DNA from: JAQUGA01 sp038210985
Lineage (GTDB): Bacteria; Bacteroidota; Bacteroidia; Bacteroidales; WCHB1-69
NCBI GenBank assembly: GCA_038210985.1
Contig: JBBQWB010000004.1
Coordinates: 1 to 64,000, forward strand
Direction of reading: 5' to 3'
DNA length: 64,000 bases
Part shown: positions 25,510 through 35,173 of the stretch, piece by piece
Numbering within the stretch: position 1 is the stretch's first letter
How the letters are laid out: each line of letters begins with the position of its first letter
The notes under the pieces: model-generated
What the model saw: the letters and a program-made list of their open reading frames with translations, nothing else
Databases searched by the model: none
What the model was told of the DNA's origin: nothing
Position numbers and translations under genes: made by a program

Positions 25510-28140
25510 CTAATCAATAGATTGATTGATTGAAAAATGGAATTGACCTTTGTTTGCTCCTGGAATACCTGGAACCGCATCAAACCCATAACCCCAATCT
25601 AATCCAAGAACGCCGAACATAGGCAAAAACACACGAACACCAAAACCTGCCGATTTATACATTTTAAAAGGGCTGAATTGATTAAACGACGACCATGTAT
25701 TTCCCGATTCAACAAAACTTAATAAATAAATTGTAGCCGAAGGATTCAACGAAACAGGATAGCGAATTTCGGCAGTGTATTTTGTAAATATTGAAGCTCC
25801 AACATAACCACTTGGTCCTGCTGGGGTTAATGTATTATTTCCGTATCCACGCATTCCTATTAACTCACGACCATCCAGTGCAAAACCCGATAAACCATCT
25901 CCACCTAAATAAAATCGTTCAAAAGGTGAAATTCCAATATTAGAATTATACGTTCCTAAATATCCAAAACGGAATCGTAAACTTGCCACAAAATTATCTA
26001 CTATGTTAGAGTACCAAGATGCATTGAACTTCCATTTATGATATTCTAACCATCTGTATTTATCTTGGTCGGTAAGAGTTGAATAATCATCAATGTTTTT
26101 TAACAACGAATAAGGTGGTGTAAGTTGCAACGACAATCCAATTTCGGAACCTTTACGAGGGAAAATTGGAGCATCAATCGAATTTCTACTTAATGAAATA
26201 GTATAGCTTACATTGTTTGAGTATCCATTGCTAAAACTAAAAATAGAAGTATAATTATTTAGCACATAATTTTGAAAACTTACACCTTGACTTAAAATAA
26301 AGAAATCATCGGGCCATTTTAAACGCTGAGCCAAACTAAATGAAACTCCGTTAATATCAATAGACTGTCTTTTATCATCGGTGCGTTTTAGTCCATTACT
26401 TTGAACTGAATGATACGCTGAAACACTAAAGGCATTTGGTTTTTTTCCACCAAGCCAAGGTTCGGTAAAGGAAACACTATACGATTGATACCAAGCACCA
26501 TTTGACTGTGCACGGAAACTAACTTTTTGTCCGTCGCCAGTTGGAATTGGACGCCATGCACCTTTTTTAAACAACTTTTTGCTCGAAAAATTATTAAAGG
26601 AAACGCCAATTGTTCCAACAACCATTCCTGCACCCCAACCTCCAGAAAGCTCTAGTTGGTCGGAGGATGTTTCTTCCACGGTATATTCAATATCAACGGT
26701 TCCATCTATTGGATTTGGTTTGGGATTAATACCAATAGTTTCCTGATTAAAATATCGGAGCTGAGCCATTTCACGTTGCGAACGTATGATGTCGGCACGA
26801 CTAAATAATTCGCCAGGAATTGTTCTTAATTCACGAATAATAACATGGTCGTTGGTGCGGGTGTTTCCAACAATTGTAATTTTATTAATTCGAGCTTGTT
26901 TGCCTTCATTAATTCGGATATCAATGTCGATAGAATCGTTTTCGACATTCACTTCAACAGGATTTGCCGAAAAAAACAGATATCCATCATCGAGATATAG
27001 AGAATACACATCGGAACCACTTGCATTATACATTAAATTTGATTCCATTGTTTTATGGTCGTAAACATCTCCTTTTTTAATTGCTAAAATTTGGGTTAAA
27101 TATTCGTCGGTATATTTTGTATTTCCAACCCAATTAATATTACGGAAGTAAAATTTATTTCCTTCTTCTACTTTAATACCAATATTCATCGATTTATTTG
27201 AAACTTTATAAAAAGTATCTGAAATAATTCGAGCGTCGCGATAACCTTTTGAGTTGTAATAAGTCATTAAAGCTCTTTTATCCGACTCATAATCTTCCAT
27301 AATAAATTTTGAAGATTTAAAAATTCGGAGTTTAACACGTTCCGAAAAATAGTCAACAAAAATATCTGATAATTCTTGTTTACGATATTCGCTATAATTT
27401 TTAACTACATGAACTAAAAATGTATCAATTTTTTCGAGAGGGAAAAACCTTAGCTGTTCTTTGGTTTCTTTAAACGAGCTAATTAATTTTGATTTTGGGA
27501 TTCCATTATTTCCTTCGAAATAAATTTCGTTGATTTTTATTTTTTTATTTTTCGTAACAGTTATAAGTAAAGCTAAGCTGTTTGCCATGCTTGTATCTAC
27601 TTCTTGACGGATGTTTACACCCACATTAAAAAACCCTTTATTGCGAAAGCGTTTTAAAATCAAATTTTTTGTATTAACAATTAAATGCTCTGTAACCACA
27701 TCGCCACGATTTAGCTTAATATCTTCTCTAATTTCATCGGCTTCGGTTTTTCGAACTCCAACAATTGAGAATCGAGATAATCGTGGGCGTTCGACAAGAA
27801 AAAATTCGATAAAAATCAAATTTCCTTCAATTTTAGTTACCGATACGCTAATATCATCAAACAAATCCTGACTCCATAGTTTTTGAATTGCATCCGAAAT
27901 TTTTTCGCCAGGGATACGAATTTTATCGCCAACCGATATTCCAGTAAGGGCAATAATTGAATTGTGATCATAATATTTAACACCACTAACCGTAATTCCA
28001 CCTATTTCGTAGTCTTTAGGATTAGTGTAATCAATATTTATTTCATCCGAAGCACCTATTTGAATTTGGGCAAATGAAAATTGTGGAATTATAAGAAAAA
28101 AATAGAAAGGAAGAAGTAGCGGTAATAATTTGATTTTCAT
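25510..28140 (-). CDS. bamA: BamA outer membrane protein assembly factor
   Basis: 876 residues from ATG 28140. The signal peptide MKIKLLPLLLPFYFF...FAQ is followed by POTRA repeats (e.g. ITVSGVKYYDHNSIIALTGISVGDKI; INWVGNTKYTDEYL; ITIVGNTRTNDHVIIRELRTIPGE) and a C-terminal Omp85 barrel (about residues 500-876) containing SVSFTEPWLGG, RGYGNNTLTP and a final strand FHFSINQSID. It inserts beta-barrels in the outer membrane. Longer starts are possible, but a -7 box at 28168-28175 places the transcript start near 28161, favouring 28140. It follows uppS, as is common in Bacteroidota. Confidence 0.95.
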   Translation of the reverse strand: MKIKLLPLLLPFYFFLIIPQFSFAQIQIGASDEINIDYTNPKDYEIGGITVSGVKYYDHNSIIALTGISVGDKIRIPGEKISDAIQKLWSQDLFDDISVSVTKIEGNLIFIEFFLVERPRLSRFSIVGVRKTEADEIREDIKLNRGDVVTEHLIVNTKNLILKRFRNKGFFNVGVNIRQEVDTSMANSLALLITVTKNKKIKINEIYFEGNNGIPKSKLISSFKETKEQLRFFPLEKIDTFLVHVVKNYSEYRKQELSDIFVDYFSERVKLRIFKSSKFIMEDYESDKRALMTYYNSKGYRDARIISDTFYKVSNKSMNIGIKVEEGNKFYFRNINWVGNTKYTDEYLTQILAIKKGDVYDHKTMESNLMYNASGSDVYSLYLDDGYLFFSANPVEVNVENDSIDIDIRINEGKQARINKITIVGNTRTNDHVIIRELRTIPGELFSRADIIRSQREMAQLRYFNQETIGINPKPNPIDGTVDIEYTVEETSSDQLELSGGWGAGMVVGTIGVSFNNFSSKKLFKKGAWRPIPTGDGQKVSFRAQSNGAWYQSYSVSFTEPWLGGKKPNAFSVSAYHSVQSNGLKRTDDKRQSIDINGVSFSLAQRLKWPDDFFILSQGVSFQNYVLNNYTSIFSFSNGYSNNVSYTISLSRNSIDAPIFPRKGSEIGLSLQLTPPYSLLKNIDDYSTLTDQDKYRWLEYHKWKFNASWYSNIVDNFVASLRFRFGYLGTYNSNIGISPFERFYLGGDGLSGFALDGRELIGMRGYGNNTLTPAGPSGYVGASIFTKYTAEIRYPVSLNPSATIYLLSFVESGNTWSSFNQFSPFKMYKSAGFGVRVFLPMFGVLGLDWGYGFDAVPGIPGANKGQFHFSINQSID

Positions 28141-28167
28141 AGTTAATGGGTTTCGCATATCAATCCG

Positions 28168-28175
28168 CAAATGTA
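28168..28175 (-). promoter_or_regulatory. -7 box TACATTTG for bamA
   Basis: Plus-strand CAAATGTA, just before the end of uppS; 27 bp upstream of the chosen bamA ATG and only 9 bp upstream of an alternative ATG at 28158. Confidence 0.5.
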
Positions 28176-28180
28176 TTAAA

Positions 28181-28930
28181 TTATTGTTTATCTTGAATTT
28201 GTTTGCTAGTTTTTCCAAATCGGCGTTCACGGTGTTGAAAATCGAAAATAGTTTCAAATAAAGTTTCTTTATTAAAATCGGGCCAAAGCGTTGGAATAAA
28301 CGCAAACTCGCTGTATGAAGCCTGCCACATCAAAAAGTTACTTAGACGACTTTCGCCACTTGTACGAATTATCAACTCAGGGTCGGGCATAAAAGAGGTA
28401 GAAAGGTTCTCGGTAATCGTTTTTTCGGTAATATTTTCGGCTTCTATTTCACGATTTTTAACTTTTTCGGAAATAGATTTCACCGCTTCGGTTATTTCCC
28501 ATCTCGAACTATAACTTAAGGCAATTACAACCGTTAATCCATTATTGTTTTTTGATCGTTCAATTATATTAAGCAATTGATTCAGCGTGTTTTTATGTAA
28601 GCGATTTATATCTCCAATTGTCTTTATGCAGATATTGTTTTTAATAAGGTCATTAGATTCTTTTTCGATAGACTCAACCATTAGTTCCATTAGCATATCT
28701 ACCTCTTCTTTTGGACGATTCCAGTTTTCGGTTGAAAATGCATATAATGTTAAAAATTTAACGCCTATTTCAGCAGAGCCTTCAATTACAGCCCGAACAG
28801 ACTCAACACCTTGCTGATGACCAAAAGTGCGATGTAGTCCTCTTTGTTCAGCCCATCTTCCATTACCATCCATTATAATAGCAATATGTTGGGGTGTTTT
28901 ATTTTTGTCGATTTTTTCTTTAAAACTCAT
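28181..28930 (-). CDS. uppS: isoprenyl transferase (undecaprenyl diphosphate synthase)
   Basis: 249 residues of the cis-prenyltransferase family: HIAIIMDGNGRWAEQRG with catalytic Asp21, FLTLYAFSTENWNRP, and the C-terminal PDPELIIRTSGESRLSNFLMWQ with the acidic SEFAF region. It makes the C55 lipid carrier for peptidoglycan and O-antigen at the inner membrane. It lies 35 bp after a DUF6089 gene and directly before bamA, an order seen across Bacteroidota. Confidence 0.97.
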   Translation of the reverse strand: MSFKEKIDKNKTPQHIAIIMDGNGRWAEQRGLHRTFGHQQGVESVRAVIEGSAEIGVKFLTLYAFSTENWNRPKEEVDMLMELMVESIEKESNDLIKNNICIKTIGDINRLHKNTLNQLLNIIERSKNNNGLTVVIALSYSSRWEITEAVKSISEKVKNREIEAENITEKTITENLSTSFMPDPELIIRTSGESRLSNFLMWQASYSEFAFIPTLWPDFNKETLFETIFDFQHRERRFGKTSKQIQDKQ

Positions 28931-28965
28931 ACCTCAGAAACGTTTTATGGAATAAGATTATTATG

Positions 28966-29802
28966 TTACCTTTTTTTACCAACGCTTTTGGATTTATAGG
29001 TTGATTTTTGATAAGCACCACAACTTTTAGCACCTTCAAAAATCTTATATGTAAGCCATAAACCAGTAAAGTTGTACCAATCTTTAGTTTGAGAGTTACC
29101 TCTGGCACTTCCTTCGATATGTTTTACATCGCTAGGGTCGGCAATTTGTGCAACTTTTGGAGAACATTGATCATTATCAGCATACGTTCCACCAATATCG
29201 TCGATATAGTCTGTCCATGTTTTACGCATACCCCATTCTAATCCAAGCGAAAAGTTTCTCAAAAAATTAACTTTAAATCCAATTCCAAAAGGCATACTTA
29301 CACTAGTTAAAGAGTAATAATCTTTTTTTGGATATTTTTCCAAACCCTGACCTTCGGTGCCCAATGGTTGTAAATCGTACCAATGATTATCGAGTTGAGA
29401 TTGTGGATTAAACGAAAAGGCAGAAACACCCACAAACATGTATGGTGAAAAGAAGTTTTTACCTTTTTGGGTGTATAAATTAAAGAAATTAAATTCTGCT
29501 TGAGCCGAAATTTCGGAAATTGGAGAACGGAAGCTTAAATTTCGATCGTTATTGTAGTTTGTTACCTTATCGCTTGCTTCTAATTGACCAAATAATGCAC
29601 TCACTTTTAAAGCCCATCGGGAATTAAAATTATAACGATAAATAATACCGCCAGCTGAATTTGTATTTGTAAAATGTTTTGCGGGGTTTAAGTCGCCAAT
29701 ATAATAAGCTGTACCGACAAAAATGCCCAACTCTGAACGCTGAGCATTCGTAATATTACCTGTTAAAAGAAATATTACAAGGAGCCAAAAAATCTTTTTC
29801 AT
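28966..29802 (-). CDS. DUF6089/PorG-like outer membrane protein (second copy)
   Basis: 278 residues: signal peptide MKKIFWLLVIFLLTGNITNAQ, then RSELGIFVGTAYYIGDLNP, amphipathic barrel strands, FVGVSAFSFNP, LQPLGTEGQGL, FGIGFKVNF and GLEWGMRKTWTDYIDDIGGTY. These are hallmarks of DUF6089, the family of PorG, a T9SS outer membrane component. It is preceded 21 bp upstream by a paralogue and followed by uppS. Which of the two serves the T9SS cannot be told; a Lys/Ser-rich C-terminus (YKSKSVGKKR) is distinctive to this copy. Confidence 0.85.
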   Translation of the reverse strand: MKKIFWLLVIFLLTGNITNAQRSELGIFVGTAYYIGDLNPAKHFTNTNSAGGIIYRYNFNSRWALKVSALFGQLEASDKVTNYNNDRNLSFRSPISEISAQAEFNFFNLYTQKGKNFFSPYMFVGVSAFSFNPQSQLDNHWYDLQPLGTEGQGLEKYPKKDYYSLTSVSMPFGIGFKVNFLRNFSLGLEWGMRKTWTDYIDDIGGTYADNDQCSPKVAQIADPSDVKHIEGSARGNSQTKDWYNFTGLWLTYKIFEGAKSCGAYQKSTYKSKSVGKKR

Positions 29803-29823
29803 TGTATTAAGTTTTGTCGTTTT

Positions 29824-30735
29824 CTAATATTGGAACGAACAAATGTTGGTAGTTGTTTTAAAGAGGTTAATATAAAGAGTAAATTGTGCAAACATATACG
29901 AGTCGTAATTTGATGGATTTCCTCTTTGATTACCTGGACGAGTTGAATAAGCAGCAATTGGATCGGTTAAATCGGCTGGATTAGAAAAATATGCAGCAAC
30001 ATCTCCTTTTACGCTACGAATTTTATTCACATCAAAATAAGTAGTACTAACATCATCCATATAATCCGAATTAGTCCAACGCATTCCATATTCGAATCCC
30101 AAGCTGTATCTTCTGTTTATATCATATTTAAGACCAACTCCGTAAGGGATAGTAAGTGCAAATTTAGAGTATGGTTTTCTGGTTTCCACTAAACCTTGTC
30201 CTTCGGTACCTAAAGGTTGAAGTGCTACCCACGAACCATCTGTATATTTTCCTTTAGGATTTGTATAAGCTCCTCCAACACCCGCAAAAACGTAACTTGT
30301 AATTGGCACTCGGTTGGTTTTACGACGTCCCCATTGTTTACCAACATTTTGCATGGTTAAATAAAACTCGGCTTGACCCGAAACCTCCACTAAAATAGAG
30401 CGAAAATGTAAATTACGAACATTTCGGTTAATTTGTTTTGTCCAAACATCATCTCCACCAATCCATCCAAAATAACCATTTGCTTTTAAGTTTAAACGTT
30501 CCAAAAGTCGATAGCTATAACCAACTCCCATAATAGCTCGAGTAGATTGGATATCAAAATCTTTTAACCCAAACGAACCAATATCTTTTGAACCACCTAA
30601 GTCACCTAAAAAGTTAGAACCACCTAAATGAACAGTTATAAATGACCGGTTTTTTTTCCATCTTTGTGCATTTGCCTGATTGTAAAATCCTAACACAAAA
30701 ACTATTAGTATCGTTATTCTAAGCCAATTTTTCAT
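29824..30735 (-). CDS. DUF6089/PorG-like outer membrane protein (first copy)
   Basis: 303 residues: signal peptide ending NQANAQ, then SFITVHLGGSNFLGDLGG, RAIMGVGYSYRLLERLNL, FAGVGGAYTNPKG, LQPLGTEGQGL, TIPYGVGLKYDI and GFEYGMRWTNSDYMDDVSTTY. It shares its plan and several motifs with the next gene, so the two are tandem paralogues. It is the first gene of the run leading into uppS-bamA. A PorG role in linking the PorK/N ring to the outer membrane is likely for one or both copies. Confidence 0.85.
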   Translation of the reverse strand: MKNWLRITILIVFVLGFYNQANAQRWKKNRSFITVHLGGSNFLGDLGGSKDIGSFGLKDFDIQSTRAIMGVGYSYRLLERLNLKANGYFGWIGGDDVWTKQINRNVRNLHFRSILVEVSGQAEFYLTMQNVGKQWGRRKTNRVPITSYVFAGVGGAYTNPKGKYTDGSWVALQPLGTEGQGLVETRKPYSKFALTIPYGVGLKYDINRRYSLGFEYGMRWTNSDYMDDVSTTYFDVNKIRSVKGDVAAYFSNPADLTDPIAAYSTRPGNQRGNPSNYDSYMFAQFTLYINLFKTTTNICSFQY

Positions 30736-30890
30736 ATTAATATCTTAATTTTCAAGTATAAACATTCTCTAAAAACGTACAAAATAAGTAAATATAATTG
30801 AATAATCCAAGTTTTTATACAATTATTTTTGTTAAATAATAACTTTTGTAATATAAAACTCATAAAAAGCAAGAGTGTTCAATTAATTTT

Positions 30891-30898
30891 TAATTTTG
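30891..30898 (+). promoter_or_regulatory. -7 box TAATTTTG for the YgiQ-like gene; fixes its start
   Basis: Exact TAnnTTTG match 25 bp before the ATG at 30923. A possible TTG start at 30896 falls inside this box and is therefore rejected. Confidence 0.55.
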
Positions 30899-30922
30899 CA
30901 TTCAACACAATTATACGACAAT

Positions 30923-32740
30923 ATGCCCAAATGGTTACCCATAACAGCAAAGGAAATTGAAAATTCTGGTTGGACTCAGGCGGATGTCATTTTAGTAAGT
31001 GGCGATGCATATGTTGACCATCCGTCTTTTGCCAATGCCATGATTGGTCGTTGGATTGAATTTTTAGGATATAAAGTAGCCATTATTCCACAACCAAACT
31101 GGCAGGATGATCTTAGAGACTTTAAAAAATTTGGAGCTCCAAAACTATTTTTTGGCGTTACATCGGGTAATATGGATTCGATGGTTAACCATTATACGGC
31201 ATTTAAACGATTGCGTTCGGACGATGCTTATACGCCTGGTGGAAGTGCTGGTTTTCGTCCAGATTATGCCACCGAAGTGTACACAAAGATTTTAAAATCC
31301 TTATATCCTGAAGTTCCTGTTATAATTGGAGGAGTAGAAGCCTCGATGAGGCGATTAACACATTATGATTATTGGTCGGACACCTTAAAACCTTCAATTT
31401 TAGTAAGTAGCGGTGCAGATATGTTAGTTTATGGAATGGGCGAAATTACCATTAAAAATATTTTAGAAAAATTATCCAAGGGGATTTCCATAACAGACCT
31501 AGATAACATTCCTCAAACAGCCATAATTAGGGATAAATCAATACTTGAAAAATACATTAATTATACTATTCTTCCTTCGCACGAACAATGTGTAAAATCA
31601 AAAAAAGATTTTGCAAAATCCTTTGTTTCATTCGAAACTGAGAGTCATAAACTAAATCCAACGGGATTAATTCAAATGAATGGCGAAGTTGCAGTGATTA
31701 TAAATCCGCCATTACCGCCAGCAAGCGAAACGGAAATGGATTCGTTTTACGATTTGTCATTCACTCGATTACCTCATCCAAAGTATCTAAAAAGAGGTGC
31801 TATTCCAGCTTGGGAAATGATAAAAAATTCTATTACTATTCATCGCGGATGCTTTGGTGGTTGCAGCTTTTGTGCTATTTCGGCACATCAAGGAAAATTC
31901 ATTTCAAGTCGCTCGGAACAATCCGTTTTAAAAGAGCTTCATGAAATTACCAGTAATTCGGATTTTTCGGGACATATTACCGATTTAGGAGGACCTTCGG
32001 CAAATATGTTTAAGATGCAAGGAATAAATTTAAAAATTTGCGAAAAATGCAGTCGTCCTTCTTGCCTTTTTCCTACCGTTTGCAAAAATCTTTGTACCAA
32101 TCATTCTGCATTAATACAACTATATAAAAAATCTTCAGCCATTAAAGGAATTAAAAAAATCACTATTGGTAGCGGAATTCGCTACGACTTATTTATAAAT
32201 CGACCAGCTGAAGAAAACCAAAAGTATAAACATTTTGAATACCTCGAAACGGTTATCAAAAATCATGTTTCGGGCAGATTAAAAGTAGCTCCCGAAAACA
32301 CAGAAAACAGTATTTTAAAAAGCATGAGAAAACCAAGTATTCGATTATATGAGGTTTTTAGCGAACAGTTTCTGAAAATTATATCTAAGCACAAATTACA
32401 CTATCAGCTTATTCCTTATTTAATATCAAACTACCCAGGAAGCAACTTTGACGATTTATTAAAAATGACTTTGTGGCTTAAAAAACAGAATATAAAACCC
32501 GAGCAAATTCAAGATTTCACTCCCACTCCAATGACTTATTCAACGGCTGTTTACTATTGTGGATTTGACCCATACTCGAACGAAAAAATATCTGTATTAA
32601 AAGATGTGAGCGAACGGAAAAAACTTCAAATTTTGTTTTTTTATTATAAAAATGAAAACAAACAGCTTATAACAAGCATATTGCGTAAACAAAATCGTAC
32701 GGATGCGATAAAACAACTTTTTAATTTTAAAACTTTTTAA
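30923..32740 (+). CDS. YgiQ family radical SAM protein
   Basis: 605 residues. The N-terminus has the UPF0313/YgiQ pattern (MPKWLPITAKEIENSGW; VILVSGDAYVDHPSFANAMIGRW), then PVIIGGVEASMRRLTHYDYW, the radical SAM cluster motif HRGCFGGCSFC with Cys310, Cys314 and Cys317, and a second Cys-rich stretch CEKCSRPSC..CKNLC that may bind another cluster or metal. The C-terminus has QDFTPTPMTYSTAVYYCGFDPYS. The N-terminus is shorter than in the E. coli protein but begins at the conserved core. The reaction is unknown. Transcribed alone, divergent from the DUF6089 genes. Confidence 0.93.
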   Translation: MPKWLPITAKEIENSGWTQADVILVSGDAYVDHPSFANAMIGRWIEFLGYKVAIIPQPNWQDDLRDFKKFGAPKLFFGVTSGNMDSMVNHYTAFKRLRSDDAYTPGGSAGFRPDYATEVYTKILKSLYPEVPVIIGGVEASMRRLTHYDYWSDTLKPSILVSSGADMLVYGMGEITIKNILEKLSKGISITDLDNIPQTAIIRDKSILEKYINYTILPSHEQCVKSKKDFAKSFVSFETESHKLNPTGLIQMNGEVAVIINPPLPPASETEMDSFYDLSFTRLPHPKYLKRGAIPAWEMIKNSITIHRGCFGGCSFCAISAHQGKFISSRSEQSVLKELHEITSNSDFSGHITDLGGPSANMFKMQGINLKICEKCSRPSCLFPTVCKNLCTNHSALIQLYKKSSAIKGIKKITIGSGIRYDLFINRPAEENQKYKHFEYLETVIKNHVSGRLKVAPENTENSILKSMRKPSIRLYEVFSEQFLKIISKHKLHYQLIPYLISNYPGSNFDDLLKMTLWLKKQNIKPEQIQDFTPTPMTYSTAVYYCGFDPYSNEKISVLKDVSERKKLQILFFYYKNENKQLITSILRKQNRTDAIKQLFNFKTF

Positions 32741-32774
32741 TATTGTTAGGCTTTTGTTTTTCTGAAAATAAATG

Positions 32775-32782
32775 TACATTTG
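32775..32782 (+). promoter_or_regulatory. -7 box TACATTTG for the FKBP gene
   Basis: Exact TAnnTTTG match 18 bp upstream of the ATG at 32800. Confidence 0.55.
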
Positions 32783-32799
32783 TCAAAAAATAAAATAAT

Positions 32800-33492
32800 A
32801 TGAAAAAAATAATTGTAAGTGTTTTAAGCATCCTTTTAATAACAGGAGCTGTTTTGGCTCAAAATAATAAAACAAAAACGAATGTGATGAAAAACGAAAA
32901 AGACAGCATCAGCTATTTATTAGGAAACGAAGTTGGAAATTATTACCGTACAAACGACATTGAAATTATTCAAGATAATTTTATTGAAGGGCTTATTGAT
33001 GGCTTATTGAATAAAGGAAAAATGGATGAACAAACAAAGCAAGCAGTGATGGCTAAATTCCAAATTCAGCAACAAGAAAAAACAAACAATCAAATACAAA
33101 TCACTAAAGAAAAAGGCAAACAGTTTTTAGAAAACAATAAAAAAAATCCAGATATAAAAGTTACTGCCAGCGGTTTACAATATAAGGTAATTCGTGCATC
33201 AAATGGGGTTTCTCCGAATGTAAATGACAAAGTAAAAGTTCATTATCATGGTACTCTAATAGATGGAACTGTTTTCGATTCATCGGTTGAACGCGGAGAA
33301 CCTATTGTTTTTGGATTAGGTCAGGTGATAAAAGGTTGGACAGAAGGTTTACAATTAATGAAAACTGGTGAGAAGTTTATATTTTACATACCTTCCGATT
33401 TAGCTTATGGCGACAGAGCTGCTGGTCCAAAAATTGTTGCAGGCTCTACATTAATATTTGAAGTAGAATTATTTGAAGTTAATCCAAAATAA
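32800..33492 (+). CDS. periplasmic FKBP-type peptidyl-prolyl isomerase
   Basis: 230 residues: signal peptide MKKIIVSVLSILLITGAVLAQ, an N-terminal FKBP dimerisation-type helical domain (about 30-110; DSISYLLGNEVGNYY, FIEGLIDGLL) and a C-terminal FKBP domain (about 125-230) with VKVHYHGTLIDGTVFDSS, VIKGWTEGLQLMKTGEK and IPSDLAYGDRAAGPKI. This is the FkpA/Mip layout, assisting folding of exported proteins. Own promoter and terminator, so monocistronic. Confidence 0.95.
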   Translation: MKKIIVSVLSILLITGAVLAQNNKTKTNVMKNEKDSISYLLGNEVGNYYRTNDIEIIQDNFIEGLIDGLLNKGKMDEQTKQAVMAKFQIQQQEKTNNQIQITKEKGKQFLENNKKNPDIKVTASGLQYKVIRASNGVSPNVNDKVKVHYHGTLIDGTVFDSSVERGEPIVFGLGQVIKGWTEGLQLMKTGEKFIFYIPSDLAYGDRAAGPKIVAGSTLIFEVELFEVNPK

Positions 33493-33526
33493 AACTTAAA
33501 CCTTAAATCCGCAAGGAAATTCTATT

Positions 33527-33557
33527 AAAAAGCCGAATTCAATGGATTCGGTTTTTT
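33527..33557 (+). terminator. terminator after the FKBP gene
   Basis: CCGAAT (33533-33538) pairs with ATTCGG around a 7-nt loop, extended by an A-run and closed by seven T's. Confidence 0.85.
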
Positions 33558-33632
33558 TATTTTCAAAATTTGATTAACAATGACTTGTGGAATAATAATT
33601 AAAAAAAATGATAAGAGCCTTTATTAAATGTA

Positions 33633-33640
33633 TAATTTTG
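33633..33640 (+). promoter_or_regulatory. -7 box TAATTTTG for the EnvC-like gene; fixes its start
   Basis: Exact TAnnTTTG match 24 bp before the ATG at 33664. An upstream in-frame start at 33628 overlaps the box and is rejected. Confidence 0.5.
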
Positions 33641-33663
33641 TTTTTAATCGAGAAAAACATCTC

Positions 33664-34959
33664 ATGAATACGAAAAAAATTAAGCTATTTATTGCATTTT
33701 TACTTTTAAGTTTAATCTTTGCATCTCCACTGTTTGCGCAGACAAAAGAGGAATTGCAACGTCAAAAAAAACTTATTGAAAACGATATTAAATACACAAA
33801 TAAGCTACTTAAGGAAACTAAAAAAAATCAGAAATCATCTACCAATCAGATTGTACTTTTAAAAAAGAAAATTGAACAAAGAGAAAAGCTGATTGAAACC
33901 ATTACAAAAGAGATGAATTCGTTAGATGACGAAATTATTGGAAACACACAAACTATTGAAAGTTTAAATTTTCAAGTAAAAAAGCTCAAAGATGAATATG
34001 CAAAGATGATTTATTATGCATATAAAAATCGAAAAAATTACGATCGAATAATGTTTGTTTTATCCTCTGATAATTTTAATCAGGCATATCGAAGAACACG
34101 ATATTTTCAACTCTACTCATCCTACCGAAAGCGACAAGCATCTCTAATTGCGGAAACACAAGAATCGATAAAAAATAAAAACAACGAACTTGAACAATTT
34201 AAAAATGATAAAGTTAGCTTATTAACTTCTCAACAAACCGAAAAGTCGAAACTTACAAAAGAACAGACCAACAAGAATAAAACACTTACGGAATTAAACA
34301 AAAAAGAAAAAGAGCTTCGACAAACGTTGCAAGAGAAAGAAAAAGCAAGTAGAGATTTACAAAACGCAATTGCTTCGATTATTTCCGAAGAAATACGGAA
34401 AGCAGAAGCAAAAAGAGTTGCTGAAAACAAAAAAAAGAACAAAACACCTGCAACGACTAAAAACACAACCGAAACCAATAAAACAAATACCAATATTAAA
34501 ACTCCTGTTAACACAATTTCGATGACACCGGATGAGAAAAACTTAGCAAATAGTTTTTCGGCAAATAAAGGAAAACTGCCATGGCCTTTGGAAAAAGGAG
34601 TTATTAGCTCGAATTTTGGTGAACATCCTCATCCAGTTTTATCAGGTGTAATTATAAAAAACAACGGCATTGATATTTCAACAAGCAGAGGAGCTTCGGT
34701 TAGAGCCATTTTTAACGGTCTTGTATCGGGTGTAGTTACCCTTCCAAATGGAACAAAAGCCATTATTATTCGTCATGGGGACTACTTATCGGTGTATGCA
34801 AATTTAGTAAGCACAAGTGTTCACAGCAATGATAATGTGAAAACAAAACAATCTATAGGAACCGTTTCAACCGATGAAGACGATGGAAAAACGGAACTTC
34901 ATTTTGAGTTATGGCAAAACAAAACCTTGCTAAATCCAAATTTATGGATTGCAAGATAG
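33664..34959 (+). CDS. EnvC-like murein hydrolase activator, degenerate LytM domain
   Basis: 431 residues: signal peptide MNTKKIKLFIAFLLLSLIFASPLFAQ, a long coiled coil (about 27-260), a low-complexity Lys/Thr/Asn linker (about 260-295) and a C-terminal M23/LytM domain (about 305-431). Of the zinc-site positions, the first His is Asn334 (NNGID), Asp337 is kept, YAHL reads YANL (Asn380) and the HxH motif reads ELH (Glu411, His413). With those ligands lost it is unlikely to cut peptidoglycan and fits an EnvC/NlpD-type amidase activator for daughter-cell separation. A long repeat-rich gap follows. Confidence 0.9.
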   Translation: MNTKKIKLFIAFLLLSLIFASPLFAQTKEELQRQKKLIENDIKYTNKLLKETKKNQKSSTNQIVLLKKKIEQREKLIETITKEMNSLDDEIIGNTQTIESLNFQVKKLKDEYAKMIYYAYKNRKNYDRIMFVLSSDNFNQAYRRTRYFQLYSSYRKRQASLIAETQESIKNKNNELEQFKNDKVSLLTSQQTEKSKLTKEQTNKNKTLTELNKKEKELRQTLQEKEKASRDLQNAIASIISEEIRKAEAKRVAENKKKNKTPATTKNTTETNKTNTNIKTPVNTISMTPDEKNLANSFSANKGKLPWPLEKGVISSNFGEHPHPVLSGVIIKNNGIDISTSRGASVRAIFNGLVSGVVTLPNGTKAIIIRHGDYLSVYANLVSTSVHSNDNVKTKQSIGTVSTDEDDGKTELHFELWQNKTLLNPNLWIAR

Positions 34960-35173
34960 TTTTTGTAAGAAAACGCCAACATCTGTTTTTAGATTTGAGT
35001 AAAGCCTTGAAAAGACAACCCACTCGGTTGGAGTTTTAAACGATAAAGTTTTGTTACACAGTGTTTCCTGAATTCGACAATGCTTCTCCCTGAATTCTGT
35101 ATGTTTTAAAAAAGTGTCGAAGTCAAAAAAAAACGTATATGTCATTTTGAAGACTAAATTCACGAATTCATTA

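Noticed and set aside
28158..28305. Longer bamA starts inside uppS
   Set aside because: The signal peptide and the -7 box at 28168 favour the ATG at 28140; upstream residues overlap uppS in another frame.
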